Source of the DNA: DASUSH01 sp963785155
Lineage (GTDB): Bacteria > Actinomycetota > Thermoleophilia > Solirubrobacterales > 70-9
NCBI GenBank assembly: GCA_963785155.1
Contig: CAWAUB010000004.1
Span: forward strand, 310,001-374,000
Reading direction: 5' to 3'
Length of the DNA: 64,000 nt
In this document: positions 8,040 through 16,423 of the stretch, piece by piece
Layout: each line of letters starts with the position of its first letter
How positions within the stretch are numbered: the first letter of the stretch is position 1
Position numbers and translations under genes: made by a program
The notes under the pieces: generated by a model
What the model was told of the DNA's origin: nothing
What the model saw: only the letters and a program-made list of their open reading frames with translations
The model's database searches: none

Positions 8040-9763
8040 CCCGCGCCGCCCACGCCCTGCCCCGCCTCCCGAACCACCTTCAACGTGAAGTTCAGGAGCG
8101 CGCGGCTCGACGGCTCGCGGCGGCCGTCGTTCTGTTTGCGGGCGGCGGTGGTGACGTCGATGTGGTTGTAGCCGGGGATGACGACCTCGCGGCTCGCCGG
8201 GAGGTCGTTGGGCGGGGCGGGGCCGGGGGTGACGGGGCCCTCGTCGGGCGGGTCGTTGTCGTTCGAGTCGCCGGCCTGGATCAGGAGCCCCGGCTTCTCC
8301 GCGACGCCGTCGTAGCGGAGGTCGTCGAAGGCGCCCGTCTCGGCGGCGACGACGTCGGTGAGGATCTTGACCGGGAAGTACTGCTCGGTGAAGTTGGCCG
8401 TGGGCGTCTCGAAGAGGGCCCGCGCGAACTGCTTCATCTCGGTCACCTCGCCCTCGCGCGAGGTGTACGGAACGCCGGAGTCGTTGAGCTCGAGCGGGAC
8501 GCCCGGTGCGCCGACCTGGCGGTAGCGCTGCCATGAGTAGAGCGGCGTCGCGGGATCCTCGGGCAGCGCGAGGTGACCGCCGCTGGGCGTCGGGAAGTCC
8601 TTGTCGGCGAGCGGGCCGCCGGCGACCGAGCCGAGGCTGGCGCGCAGGAAGCTGAGGCCGGCCGAGTTGTCGTCGAAGACGCCACCGAGGACGACCTCGT
8701 TGGTGAGGGTGAACTCGCGGATGTCCGGGCTGCCGCTGGCGAAGTGCGCGGCGTCCTTGGAGAACAGCACCCGCTGAGCGATGTCGAGGTTCGTCGTGTG
8801 CGGCAGCTCGGTGTTGAGCTGGGTCTCCTGCGGCTGGAAGTACGCGCCGACGGCGAAGACCGGGGTCACCTGGATCGTCTCGGGCGTGAGCGGCGAGACG
8901 TTGACGAACGGAGCCGCGCCAGACTGGCCGGCAGCGTCGAGGATGGGCCCGGCGCCGGGCGCGCCGCCCGAGCCGCCCGAGAGCGAGAGCGTCGTGTCGA
9001 GCCCGACGAGCCCGGCGCACTGGCGGTAGCCGGCGTCGATATCGGTCGCGGGGTCGCCGTCGAAGTCCCAGCCCGCGTAGGAAGCGGTCAGCGGCCCTCC
9101 GAGCGAGTGGCCGCCGCAGACGAGCTTCTTCTCCCGGCGCTTTTGGCCCGGCATGCTCGTCGTGATGACCGTGTTCCAGTCGCGCAGCGTCCGCTCGAGC
9201 CCGAAGCTGCCCAGGAAGCCGGCATCCGTGGGCTCGACGAAGCCCTCGAAGCGCTTGCCCGCGACCTCCTGTCCGCCCCAGTAGTAGTCGTAGGCAAGAC
9301 TCGCGTCGCCGGCCTCGGCGGCCGCGGTGATGCCGTGATAGTCCTCGAGGCAGTTGGCGCGGCGGTCGATCCCCCACACCTCGACGTCCTTGCCGCGCTT
9401 CGCGGCGTCGCGGACGACGTTGCGAGCGAGAACGTCGAACGACGAGGCGCCGGCGAGGAAGCCGGGGATCAGCGTGATCACGGCATCCGCCCGCTTCGAC
9501 TCCTCCGGGCCCTCGCTCGAGCGGAACCGCAGGTAGCCGATCGAGTCGCAGGCCTTCGGGTGCGGCCCCGCCGACTCCGGCAGGGGGTCGACGATGCTCA
9601 CGTGGGAGGTGAGCACCCGCTTCGCGCCCGGCGCGGCCGAGGCGATCGGCGTCTCGGTGACCTCGCCCGCCGCGACGGCGGCCGCTGGGACCCCCGCAAG
9701 CGCGGCCACGGACGCGCACAGGCCCGCAGCGACGATTCTCCCCCTCACGGTCACGAGCGACAT
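8036..9763 (-). CDS. Secreted alpha/beta hydrolase (lipase/esterase-like)
   Basis: 575 residues with a signal peptide (residues 1-32, ending PAAAVAAG). The nucleophile elbow is GHSLGGP near residue 219. A likely acid lies in LLIQAGDSNDND and the catalytic histidine in PGYNHIDVTT near the C-terminus. The oxyanion region ITLIPGFLAG follows the first strands. Bacterial members act on lipids, esters or peptides outside the cell; the substrate is not known. The start ATG 9763 is 30 bases after the stop of the GNAT-like acyltransferase gene on the same strand, so the two are probably cotranscribed and may work on the same lipid. The stop codon lies inside repeat copy B. Confidence 0.75.
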   Translation of the reverse strand: MSLVTVRGRIVAAGLCASVAALAGVPAAAVAAGEVTETPIASAAPGAKRVLTSHVSIVDPLPESAGPHPKACDSIGYLRFRSSEGPEESKRADAVITLIPGFLAGASSFDVLARNVVRDAAKRGKDVEVWGIDRRANCLEDYHGITAAAEAGDASLAYDYYWGGQEVAGKRFEGFVEPTDAGFLGSFGLERTLRDWNTVITTSMPGQKRREKKLVCGGHSLGGPLTASYAGWDFDGDPATDIDAGYRQCAGLVGLDTTLSLSGGSGGAPGAGPILDAAGQSGAAPFVNVSPLTPETIQVTPVFAVGAYFQPQETQLNTELPHTTNLDIAQRVLFSKDAAHFASGSPDIREFTLTNEVVLGGVFDDNSAGLSFLRASLGSVAGGPLADKDFPTPSGGHLALPEDPATPLYSWQRYRQVGAPGVPLELNDSGVPYTSREGEVTEMKQFARALFETPTANFTEQYFPVKILTDVVAAETGAFDDLRYDGVAEKPGLLIQAGDSNDNDPPDEGPVTPGPAPPNDLPASREVVIPGYNHIDVTTAARKQNDGRREPSSRALLNFTLKVVREAGQGVGGAG

Positions 9764-9793
9764 TGAATCGCGGCAGAGCGGCGCGTGCGCCGC

Positions 9794-10954
9794 TTACAGG
9801 CCCTGCTCGTAGATCCGGTACCGCTTCACGATCTCGCCGCCCATCCCCTCCATGGCGCGGTTCATCGGCTCGTTCGTCTCCAGGATCCAGCCCGTCTCGC
9901 CGCCCTTCTGGGGCATCCGCGCCGCCGTCTCGCGATGGCGGACGTAGAGCAGGGCGGCTACGCCGAGGTGCTGGAAGGCGGGCTTCACTCCGAGAGCGAA
10001 GACGCGGACCGCATCGACGTCAGAGCCCGGGACGCCGGCCACCCCCTGCGGGTTTCGCATCCCGCGCAGGAAGCGAAGCCAGCCGAACGGGAGCAGGCTG
10101 CCGTTCATCTTCGCCAGGACCTGGTTCACGTCGGGCAGCGTGAGCCCGGCCCCGATCACCTCGCCGTCGCGCTCGGCGATCATCGCCCAGTCCTCGCTCA
10201 GCACCGGCTTCAGGTTCTGGGCCTGGAAGGCCACCTCGGCGTCGGTGACCGGGACGAAGCCCCAGTTCTTGCCCCAGGCCTCGTTGTAGACCTCCAGGAA
10301 GCGGCCGATCTCCGCCTCGAGGTCCTTCTTCCGCATCTGCCTGACGACCACCCGGTGCTCGGTCACGCACTTCTCGGCCGCCTCCTCGATGAACTCGTGG
10401 AAGGTGTCTCCCTGCTTCAGGTCGCCAAGCCAGAGCCGCCACATGAGTAGGTCCATCGCCTTGTTGAAGCCGGCCTCCTCGATCTGCGTCCGGTAGTACT
10501 GCGGGTGCCAGGGCTGGAGCACCATCGGGGCCAGCTCGTAACCCTCGACGAGCAGCCCGATCTCATCGTTGGTCGTGAAATCGGCCGGGCCCAGCAGCCT
10601 CTTGCGGCCGCGCGAGCGGACCCAATCCCCCGCCGCGTCGAGCAACGCACCTGCCACCTCCGGGTCGTTCTCCGTCTCGAAGAAGCCGAACCAGCCGTCC
10701 TCGCCCCCCTGGAACTCGTCCCAGCGGCGATCGATCTGCGCGGTGATGCGCCCGACGACGCGGCCCTCCGAGCGGGCCAGGAAGTACTCGGCCTCGGCGT
10801 GCTCGAAGAACGGATTCTTCGAGCGGTCGAGGAAGCGCTTGCGCTCGGAGCGGATCGGCGGCACCCACGGCGTTCCCCTGTGGAGGCGGTAGGGCAGATC
10901 GATGAACTGCTTCAGGTCGGCTCGGCCGGAGACCGGCTCGACGGAAACGGGCAT
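9794..10954 (-). CDS. GNAT-fold acyltransferase, YghO-like (candidate bacterial ceramide synthase)
   Basis: 386 residues, full length. The N-terminal half has FIDLPYRLHRGTPWVPPIR and the block FFETENDPEVAGALLDAA; the middle has GPADFTTNDEIGLLVEGYE. The C-terminal half carries an acetyltransferase-like fold (EVIGAGLTLPDVNQV ... LGVKPAFQHLGVAALLY). These are marks of the YghO-like family of GNAT-related proteins. Relatives of this group include the acyltransferase that N-acylates sphingoid bases in Caulobacter (my recollection of the literature). It is divergent, across 40 bases, from a lipoprotein gene followed by a serine-palmitoyltransferase-like gene, which supports a sphingolipid role. The function is an inference; family membership is fairly clear. 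Confidence 0.6.
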   Translation of the reverse strand: MPVSVEPVSGRADLKQFIDLPYRLHRGTPWVPPIRSERKRFLDRSKNPFFEHAEAEYFLARSEGRVVGRITAQIDRRWDEFQGGEDGWFGFFETENDPEVAGALLDAAGDWVRSRGRKRLLGPADFTTNDEIGLLVEGYELAPMVLQPWHPQYYRTQIEEAGFNKAMDLLMWRLWLGDLKQGDTFHEFIEEAAEKCVTEHRVVVRQMRKKDLEAEIGRFLEVYNEAWGKNWGFVPVTDAEVAFQAQNLKPVLSEDWAMIAERDGEVIGAGLTLPDVNQVLAKMNGSLLPFGWLRFLRGMRNPQGVAGVPGSDVDAVRVFALGVKPAFQHLGVAALLYVRHRETAARMPQKGGETGWILETNEPMNRAMEGMGGEIVKRYRIYEQGL

Positions 10955-10994
10955 TGCCGCACTAAATCAGACCGCCTGGGATAGGTTGCCGCTC

Positions 10995-11459
10995 GTGCGC
11001 CGGCTCCTGCCCGTCCTCCTCGCGAGCATGACCCTGGCCGCGTGCGGTGGCGAGGACGTGACGATCACTCAGACGACGCCGGACCCGGCGGCGGAGGAGG
11101 AGATGTCCGACGACGAGATCGCCGACCTCCAGGCGGAGATCGAGGAGCTCCAGGAGGACGTCGACGAGAGCGACGAGCCCGCGGAGACGACCACGACAAC
11201 CGAGGCACCCCTACCCGATGAAGGTGCCGGGGTGCCGGCGAGCGCGGAGGACTGCGGCGCCGGGGTCTTCGTCGATGGCGGGACCACCTCTTGCGGGTTC
11301 GGGCTGAACGTCGCTGCCGACTACTTCTCCTCCCCCGGTAACACCTTCGAGAGCTTCAGCCCGGCCACAGGCGAGACCTACCGGATGACCTGCAGCGGCC
11401 CGCCGCCAATCCTCTGCACGGGCGGCAACAACGCCACGGTGTACATCACCGAGGCCTAA
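10995..11459 (+). CDS. Small lipoprotein with acidic coiled coil
   Basis: About 154 residues from GTG 10995 (GGGATAGG upstream; TTG 10986 is an in-frame alternative). The N-terminus MRRLLPVLLASMTLAAC has a clear lipobox (LAAC). Residues 35-70 are an acidic heptad-like stretch (DDEIADLQAEIEELQEDVDE), then a Thr/Pro linker and a C-terminal domain with four cysteines (residues 90-150) that could form two disulphides. It ends 10 bases before the alpha-oxoamine synthase gene, so it shares that transcript. No family recognised. Probably anchored to the outer face of the membrane. Confidence 0.7.
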   Translation: MRRLLPVLLASMTLAACGGEDVTITQTTPDPAAEEEMSDDEIADLQAEIEELQEDVDESDEPAETTTTTEAPLPDEGAGVPASAEDCGAGVFVDGGTTSCGFGLNVAADYFSSPGNTFESFSPATGETYRMTCSGPPPILCTGGNNATVYITEA

Positions 11460-11469
11460 GCTTCCAGCC

Positions 11470-12738
11470 GTGGAGCCGCAGACCGCCGAGAAGGTCGGCA
11501 TCGACATCTTCGAGCGCGCCCGCACCCACGAGCGCGCGGAGCAGCTCGCGGCGGCGAAGGAGGGCGACCTGCTGCCCTACTTCCGCCTGATCGAGTCGGA
11601 GGCCGGCCCGCTGATGGAGATCGAGGGGCGGGAGACCGTGATGCTCGGCTCCAACAACTACCTCGGGCTGACCGCCGACGAGCGGGTCCGCAGCGCCTCC
11701 CGCGAGGCCCTGGAGCGCTATGGCACCGCGCTCACCGGCTCCCGCTTCATGAACGGAACGACGCCGCTCCACGTCGAGCTCGAGCGCGAGATCGCCGATT
11801 GGATGGGCACCGAGGACTCGCTCTGCTTCACCACCGGCTACCAGGTCAACCTGGGAACGATCGGCACGCTGCTCGAGCCGCGCGACACCGTGATCGTCGA
11901 CTCCGGGGACCACGCGTCAATCCTCGACGGCTGCAAGCTCTCCGGAGCGCGGATGCGCCCCTTCCGCCACAACCGCATCGACAAGCTCGAGCGGATGCTC
12001 GAGCGGGCGGTCGAGGACGGCGGCGGCGTCCTGGTGGTCGTCGACGGCGTCTTTTCGATGGAGGGCGACATCGCGCCGCTGCCGGACATCGTCGCGGCCT
12101 GCGAGCGCTACGGGGCCCGCCTGCTCGTCGACGAGGCCCACGGCGTCGGCGTCCTCGGCGAGCGCGGAGCCGGCGCCTGCGAGCTCTACGGGGTCGAGGA
12201 GCACGTGGACCTGCGAATGGGCACCTTCTCGAAGAGCCTCGCCTCCTGCGGCGGCTTCATCGCCGGCCCGGCGGACGTGATCGAGTTCCTGAAGATCTCC
12301 TCGCGGCCGTTCATGTTCACCGCCTCGGCGGTGCCGGCGGCGGTCGGCGCCGCGATGGGGGCCCTGCAGGTGATCCGCTCCCCCGACGGCCCGGTACTGC
12401 TCGAGAGGCTGCTCGCCAACGCGGCCTACCTGCACCGCGGCCTCTCCGATCTGGGACTGCGGGTGGTCGAGCCGACGAAGCTCACCGACGGCCGCGAGGT
12501 CGTGACCCCGATCGTCCCGGTCGTGATCGGCGAGGACTGGCAGGCGGTCCTCTTCTGGAAGGCGCTCTTCGACGCGGGCGTCTACACCAACGTCGCCCTG
12601 CACCCCGCGGTGCCGCCGGGGGGCGCGCTTCTGCGGACCAGTCTGATGGCGACCCACGAGCCCGAGCACCTGGATCGCGCCCTCGAGGTCTTCGCCAAGG
12701 TGATTGAAGAGTTCCCCGATGTACGCCAGACCGGCTGA
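11470..12738 (+). CDS. Alpha-oxoamine synthase, serine palmitoyltransferase-like
   Basis: 422 residues from GTG 11470, a normal length. A PLP fold-type I enzyme: MLGSNNYLGL near 58, GSRFMNGTTPLHVELE near 95, VDEAHGVGVLG near 222, and the PLP lysine in GTFSKSLASCGGF near 258. The lysine block with SLASCGGF resembles bacterial serine palmitoyltransferases more than AONS (BioF) or glycine acetyltransferase (Kbl), though these are close relatives. The reaction would be condensation of an amino acid with an acyl-thioester, releasing CO2. No biotin or threonine catabolism genes are nearby; a GNAT/YghO-like acyltransferase is, 0.5 kb away on the other strand. Confidence 0.72.
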   Translation: MEPQTAEKVGIDIFERARTHERAEQLAAAKEGDLLPYFRLIESEAGPLMEIEGRETVMLGSNNYLGLTADERVRSASREALERYGTALTGSRFMNGTTPLHVELEREIADWMGTEDSLCFTTGYQVNLGTIGTLLEPRDTVIVDSGDHASILDGCKLSGARMRPFRHNRIDKLERMLERAVEDGGGVLVVVDGVFSMEGDIAPLPDIVAACERYGARLLVDEAHGVGVLGERGAGACELYGVEEHVDLRMGTFSKSLASCGGFIAGPADVIEFLKISSRPFMFTASAVPAAVGAAMGALQVIRSPDGPVLLERLLANAAYLHRGLSDLGLRVVEPTKLTDGREVVTPIVPVVIGEDWQAVLFWKALFDAGVYTNVALHPAVPPGGALLRTSLMATHEPEHLDRALEVFAKVIEEFPDVRQTG

Positions 12739-13086
12739 ACGACTCCCCCGTACTGGGTAGTTTTGGCTTGTCCAATTCTGGACAAGTGAATTTGGCGCCG
12801 ATCTCGTGAAGAAATTGTTGCTCTTAGCGACCGCCGGGGGCAGGAGATGCGGGTACCGCGTTGACCGGCGGGGCGGCTAGCGCTTAAGGTCGCGCACGCA
12901 CCGGACGCACCCGGGGCAGGGAGCGGACGGGACACAGGACCAGTTGTCCCCCGACTCTCCAACAGGGGCCCAACCAGGGGCAGTAGCACCTGCCGGGGAC
13001 CCTGCCGGAATGCCGATGGACTGATGGACCGACGTACCTAGACGTACCCAATCGCCAACCTTCGCCACTCATGAGGAGGAGTGTCA
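12739..13086. other. Intergenic region upstream of mihF
   Basis: No convincing gene is seen. It holds a 20-bp palindrome at 12767-12786, a spaced GGGACA/TGTCCC inverted pair at about 12928-12949, a direct repeat of GACGTACC near 13032-13049, and a strong AGGAGGAG ribosome site at 13074-13081. It is likely the promoter and leader of mihF. Confidence 0.6.
12767..12786. promoter_or_regulatory. Perfect palindrome (operator or terminator stem)
   Basis: CTTGTCCAATTCTGGACAAG: an 8-bp arm, a 4-base centre and the perfect complement. It lies 29 bases after the oxoamine synthase stop and 300 bases before mihF. There is no U-tract, so an operator and a weak terminator are both possible. Confidence 0.5.
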
Positions 13087-13419
13087 ATGGAAGCTGCCAC
13101 GACGGCCGTGCCTTCAGGTGCACCACAGCACATGCAGGCGCTCGCACACGCGAACAGGATTCGCCTTGCACGAGCCGCACTGAAGCGGTCTGTGAGGTCC
13201 GGCGATTCCAACGCCGCCGAAGTGGTCCGTAGTTGCCCTTTCGAGGTCGAGACGATGACCGTCTCGGAGCTCCTGCGCTCACAACAGCGCTGGGGTAGGA
13301 CGCGGGCAAGGAAGTTCCTCTCCTCTCTGGCTCTCAACGAGAACCGCCAGCTGGGCCGGCTGACCGATCGTCAGCGCCAGCTTCTTGCATCCGAACTGGA
13401 GCGCAAGACGAGGCGTTGA
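13087..13419 (+). CDS. mihF: Actinobacterial integration host factor (mIHF type)
   Basis: 110 residues. The helical core RIRLARAALKRSVRSGDSNA, the middle VETMTVSELLRSQQRWGRTRARKFL (helix-two-turn-helix region, normally VGKARA) and the end LNENRQLGRLTDRQRQLLASEL match the mIHF family. It is a small nucleoid protein that binds and bends DNA and stimulates site-specific recombination. The start is ATG 13087, with AGGAGGAG 5 bases upstream; the in-frame GTG at 13081 overlaps that ribosome site. The usual glycine in the turn is replaced (QQRWGRTRA), a modest divergence. It is followed by a strong terminator hairpin. Confidence 0.88.
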   Translation: MEAATTAVPSGAPQHMQALAHANRIRLARAALKRSVRSGDSNAAEVVRSCPFEVETMTVSELLRSQQRWGRTRARKFLSSLALNENRQLGRLTDRQRQLLASELERKTRR

Positions 13420-13455
13420 GACATCCCGGTCCGCCGGGAACAGAGGAGGAACGGG

Positions 13456-13478
13456 GCGCCCGGCCAGAAGCCGGGCGC
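13456..13478 (+). terminator. Terminator hairpin after mihF
   Basis: A perfect 9-bp GC stem (GCGCCCGGC / GCCGGGCGC) with loop CAGAA, followed by TCGTCGTTCT. It lies 36 bases after the mihF stop and serves the convergent gene boundary at 13493 as well. Confidence 0.8.
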
Positions 13479-13492
13479 TCGTCGTTCTGGCG

Positions 13493-13876
13493 TCAGTAGC
13501 CGATGTTGAGCGGGACCGGGCTCGTCCCGGCGAGGAAGAAGAACCAGATCCCGAAGCCGACGAGGGCGATCGCAGCGCTCGAGACGATCATCGGCTCGAG
13601 GGCGCCGGAGGGCTCGCCCTCGTCATCGTCGTCGAGGGGCACCTCGCCCTCCCTCTCCGCCTTCGCAAGCCGGCGCTCCGCGTAGAGGGCGTCGAGCCGC
13701 GTCAGGACCCAGAAGATTCCGATGATCGTGGTGATCGCCCCGATCATCGAGGCCGCGAGCGCGGTCCCGAGCGAGGTCGCGGCCTCGATCTGCGAGCCGA
13801 TCCAGAGCCAGGCGAGCGGGACACCTATCCAGAGGCAGAGGCAGCCGGCGAACATCAGCGCCAGCAGCGCGATCAT
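13493..13876 (-). CDS. Small membrane protein
   Basis: 127 residues with three predicted membrane helices (about 1-25, 40-58 and 98-116). A charged cytosolic loop follows the second (DALYAERRLAKAEREGE, then an acidic DDDDEGE run). It overlaps the preceding gene by ATGA, so it is the last gene of the minus-strand run that begins with the lipid-transport genes. No known family recognised. Confidence 0.65.
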   Translation of the reverse strand: MIALLALMFAGCLCLWIGVPLAWLWIGSQIEAATSLGTALAASMIGAITTIIGIFWVLTRLDALYAERRLAKAEREGEVPLDDDDEGEPSGALEPMIVSSAAIALVGFGIWFFFLAGTSPVPLNIGY

Positions 13877-14403
13877 CGCCGGCGCGGCGCTTTCACTCGA
13901 AACGAATGGCCGCCGGAGCGGTTGCGGAAAGTGATGGTGAGCCCCCAGACGGCGAGGCCGAAGATCGCGACGGAGATGACGAGCCGGAAGATCGGCGCGA
14001 GGCCCGACGGGGCCAGGTAGAAGAGGACGCCGAGCACGGCGACCGCGGGAACCGCGGCGAGGATCAGAGTGTGGGAGCGGTAGCCGGCGAAGTGCTCGCG
14101 GATCGCAAGCTCGAGCCCGGCGATCGAGCAGAGGACGAGCCCCGTGCCGATCAGGATCGCCTGTTGGGTGCCGTCGGTGAAGAAGCCGATGACGAGGATG
14201 ACGATGCCGACGAGGACCGCGATCTCGACCAGAGGGAAGGATCCCCAGGGGGCGGGGGGCGCGCCCTCGGGGTCGACGGCGCGTCGCCGCGGGGCAGCCT
14301 TCGGCTTCGATGGCGCCGGTTCGCTTGCCGCGTCAGCCGTCGCCGCGACCGGCGCCGGCTTCGGCCGCGGCTTGCGGCGCCGCTTGCGCGACTTCTTCGA
14401 CAT
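13873..14403 (-). CDS. Membrane protein with basic/proline-rich N-terminus
   Basis: 176 residues. Residues 1-15 are almost all Lys/Arg (KKSRKRRRKPRPKP). A Pro/Ala-rich linker follows to about residue 50. Four membrane helices (about 57-75, 83-100, 112-130 and 136-155) come next, and then a short basic tail. The basic leader suggests contact with acidic phospholipid or nucleic acid on the inner face. No family recognised. It is translationally coupled to the downstream small membrane gene. Confidence 0.65.
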   Translation of the reverse strand: MSKKSRKRRRKPRPKPAPVAATADAASEPAPSKPKAAPRRRAVDPEGAPPAPWGSFPLVEIAVLVGIVILVIGFFTDGTQQAILIGTGLVLCSIAGLELAIREHFAGYRSHTLILAAVPAVAVLGVLFYLAPSGLAPIFRLVISVAIFGLAVWGLTITFRNRSGGHSFRVKAPRRR

Positions 14404-14420
14404 TCAGGCTGGGAGGGGGC

Positions 14421-14951
14421 TCAATTTGGGCGGGACACGGCGAGGCCGTGTCCCCCGGCTAAGGGGCAACCGGAGGAGAGCTTGACCCTCCACCAATTCA
14501 TGAACAGCCCGATTGGGCCCCAGCGCGGGCGGGCGTGCCAGTGCTTGCAGCCGCGCTCGCCGACGTCCTCGTTCGAGATCTGTAGCCAGTGGAAGCGGCT
14601 CGGCTCGGCGATCATGCGCTCGAGCGTCTCGCGGTTTCGCTCCTCGACGTAGGTTCGCTTGGAGAGCTCGTCCTGCGCCTCGCGGAGGCGGACGGCGAGC
14701 CCGTCGCGAACCCGCTCGAGCTCCGCGACCCCGAGGATCCGCGGGCCGCCGGCGGCGGCCACCGCGTACTCGATCCCGCGGCGCGGGAAGGCGGTCGCGA
14801 AGAGCTCGGCAAGCTGGTGCTCGAGCGAGGCGATCTGGCGGCGCAGCTCGCGCCGCATGCGGCGCTCACCGTCCCTCGTCTCGAGCGTGTTCGGGCTCGG
14901 CGGAGGAGACGGAACCTTCGGTGTGCCGTTCTCGAGTAGCAGCTCAGTCAC
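14421..14951 (-). CDS. Conserved hypothetical protein with coiled coil and Cys/His-rich tail
   Basis: 176 residues from GTG 14951 (AAGGG 6 bases upstream; TTG 14957 is an alternative). Residues 30-60 and 80-115 are long charged helices. The C-terminal third has GCKHWHARPRWGPIGLFMNWW and KLSSGCPL, whose Cys/His content and aromatics suggest a compact, perhaps metal-binding, domain. The last ten codons are written by a 10-bp perfect hairpin (14432-14454), so the natural end may be slightly earlier. Function unknown. Confidence 0.6.
   Translation of the reverse strand: MTELLLENGTPKVPSPPPSPNTLETRDGERRMRRELRRQIASLEHQLAELFATAFPRRGIEYAVAAAGGPRILGVAELERVRDGLAVRLREAQDELSKRTYVEERNRETLERMIAEPSRFHWLQISNEDVGERGCKHWHARPRWGPIGLFMNWWRVKLSSGCPLAGGHGLAVSRPN
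14432..14454. terminator. Strong GC hairpin
   Basis: A perfect 10-bp stem GGGACACGGC / GCCGTGTCCC with loop GAG, between two minus-strand genes and partly inside the 3' end of the upstream one. It may attenuate transcription within the operon. Confidence 0.6.
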
Positions 14952-14993
14952 GGGCAACCCTTCGTCAGCGAACCCGGCTAGGGATCTTACCGA

Positions 14994-15689
14994 TCATCCG
15001 GCGCTTCTCATAACGGTCGCGGCAACCCAGAGCGCCTCCTCGGCGACCGCGTCCGGAACTCCCTTGACCAGGACGGCCGCCAGGAGCGTTCGTTTTGTGC
15101 GCGGATGGACCCCGAGGCCCTCGCCGGTGGCGCCGAAAAGGAGCGCGAGTGGACGCATCTCGTCGGCGATGACGAGGGTCCCTGGCGGCAGCTCACCCGG
15201 GCGGCCGGGGAGCGTCTCCCCCTCGCTGCCCCGCAGGGCGAGCCCGCCGGTCACCTTGTCGGCGTCGAACGCGCGGAGCGCCACCCCGGACTCGACGATC
15301 GCGATCGTCAGGGCGTCGTCGAGCAGGTTCTGGCTCTTGAAGCGGCCCTCCCGCATGCGGTCGAGCGAGAGCTGCTCGACCGGAGTCAGCGTCCGGTCGG
15401 GGTCGAGTCCGATGTGGCGGAAGAAGACGCGGTAGGCCCAGGGAATCGGCTTCTGGCGCAGGGTGATCGCCTGCGGGCCGCTGAAGCGGTCGGAGAGCTC
15501 GCGCAGGCGCTCCTTGACGACCTTCGGGCTCTTCCCGGAGCCGCGGTCGACGACGAGGTAGCGGACGCCGAGCCCGGGGAACTCCTCGGCGAGCTCGGAG
15601 GAGACGGCGCCGAGGCTCGACTCTCCAGCGCCCAGGGGCGCTCGCTGCCGTTCGGCATCCCGGATCAGGTCGTCGATCGACTCGCTCAC
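14994..15689 (-). CDS. B3/B4 tRNA-binding-domain protein
   Basis: 231 residues. The middle AYRVFFRHIGLDPDRTLTPV, the LLDDALTIAIVESGVALRAF stretch and the GLALRGSEGE/PPGTLVIADE blocks are typical of stand-alone B3/4 domains related to the PheRS beta subunit (PheT). In PheRS this domain takes part in editing; stand-alone members probably hydrolyse or bind mischarged tRNA or related compounds, but few have been tested. The start GTG overlaps the stop of the TlpA-like gene (GTGA). Length is normal for the family. Confidence 0.75.
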   Translation of the reverse strand: MSESIDDLIRDAERQRAPLGAGESSLGAVSSELAEEFPGLGVRYLVVDRGSGKSPKVVKERLRELSDRFSGPQAITLRQKPIPWAYRVFFRHIGLDPDRTLTPVEQLSLDRMREGRFKSQNLLDDALTIAIVESGVALRAFDADKVTGGLALRGSEGETLPGRPGELPPGTLVIADEMRPLALLFGATGEGLGVHPRTKRTLLAAVLVKGVPDAVAEEALWVAATVMRSAG

Positions 15690-16423
15690 CGGTCCTCCCC
15701 GGCCCGCTTCTCCGACTCGGCGATCAGCTTCTCGATCCGCTCACCGAGGACGTCGGGTTCGAACTCGCCCTCTCCGACGGCCGTGTCCGCGACGATCCCG
15801 CCCGGGTAGGCGAGCGTCGCGCTTGGGCAGACGCCGATCCGGTAGAGGTTGGAGACGGCTCCGTCCGCGTCGTAGGCGACCGGTAGCTCCCAGCCGCGAT
15901 CCTCGACTATCCGCCGCACCTCCTCGCGGTCGTCGCGCACGTTCACCGAGAGGAAGTTCACATCGTCACCGTAACGGCCGGCGAGCTCGTCGACCACGTC
16001 CTGGCTCGGCAGGCAGTCGCCGCCGCGGGTGAACCAGAACGAGAGGACGAGCGGCTTGTCGAAGAGGTCGCAGACGCGGATCGCGCCCTCGTCGTCGACC
16101 TCGCAGGCGGGGGTACGGCGATCGCCCTCGGGGCAGGGGATGCGCGAGGTCTCGCAATCGTCCTGGAAGATGTTCGCGTCGCCATCGAGCGATCCGAGCG
16201 CGTCCGGCGCGGCGAACGGCGGCAGCGGGAGGCCGGCCTCGAGCCCGACGGGCCCGCCCTCGTCGGCGGAGTCGGAGAACCGGGTCGAGGCGAACGCGAA
16301 GATCGCGACGGCCACGAAGGCCATGCCGACGTAGAGCGAGTACCGACGCGCCGCCGACTGCGCCCCGGGGGTGGCGAGCCCGCGGGGGGGCTTACGTTCC
16401 GGAGGTTCGGGTTCGGAGGCCAT
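15686..16423 (-). CDS. Membrane-anchored TlpA/thioredoxin-like protein with single active-site cysteine
   Basis: 245 residues: a cytosolic proline-rich leader, one membrane helix at about residues 28-46, then an extracytoplasmic thioredoxin fold (PLVLSFWFTRGGDCLPSQDV near 125, then DDVNFLSVNVRDDREEVRRI and a GVCPSATLAYPGG strand with cis-Pro-like position). The usual WCxxC is replaced by GGDCLPS, so only one cysteine remains in the motif. Four other cysteines are in the insert around residues 80-110. It is probably a thiol-disulphide or peroxiredoxin-like protein. The start lies inside the 3' end of the MMPL gene (32-base overlap). Confidence 0.7.
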   Translation of the reverse strand: MASEPEPPERKPPRGLATPGAQSAARRYSLYVGMAFVAVAIFAFASTRFSDSADEGGPVGLEAGLPLPPFAAPDALGSLDGDANIFQDDCETSRIPCPEGDRRTPACEVDDEGAIRVCDLFDKPLVLSFWFTRGGDCLPSQDVVDELAGRYGDDVNFLSVNVRDDREEVRRIVEDRGWELPVAYDADGAVSNLYRIGVCPSATLAYPGGIVADTAVGEGEFEPDVLGERIEKLIAESEKRAGEDR

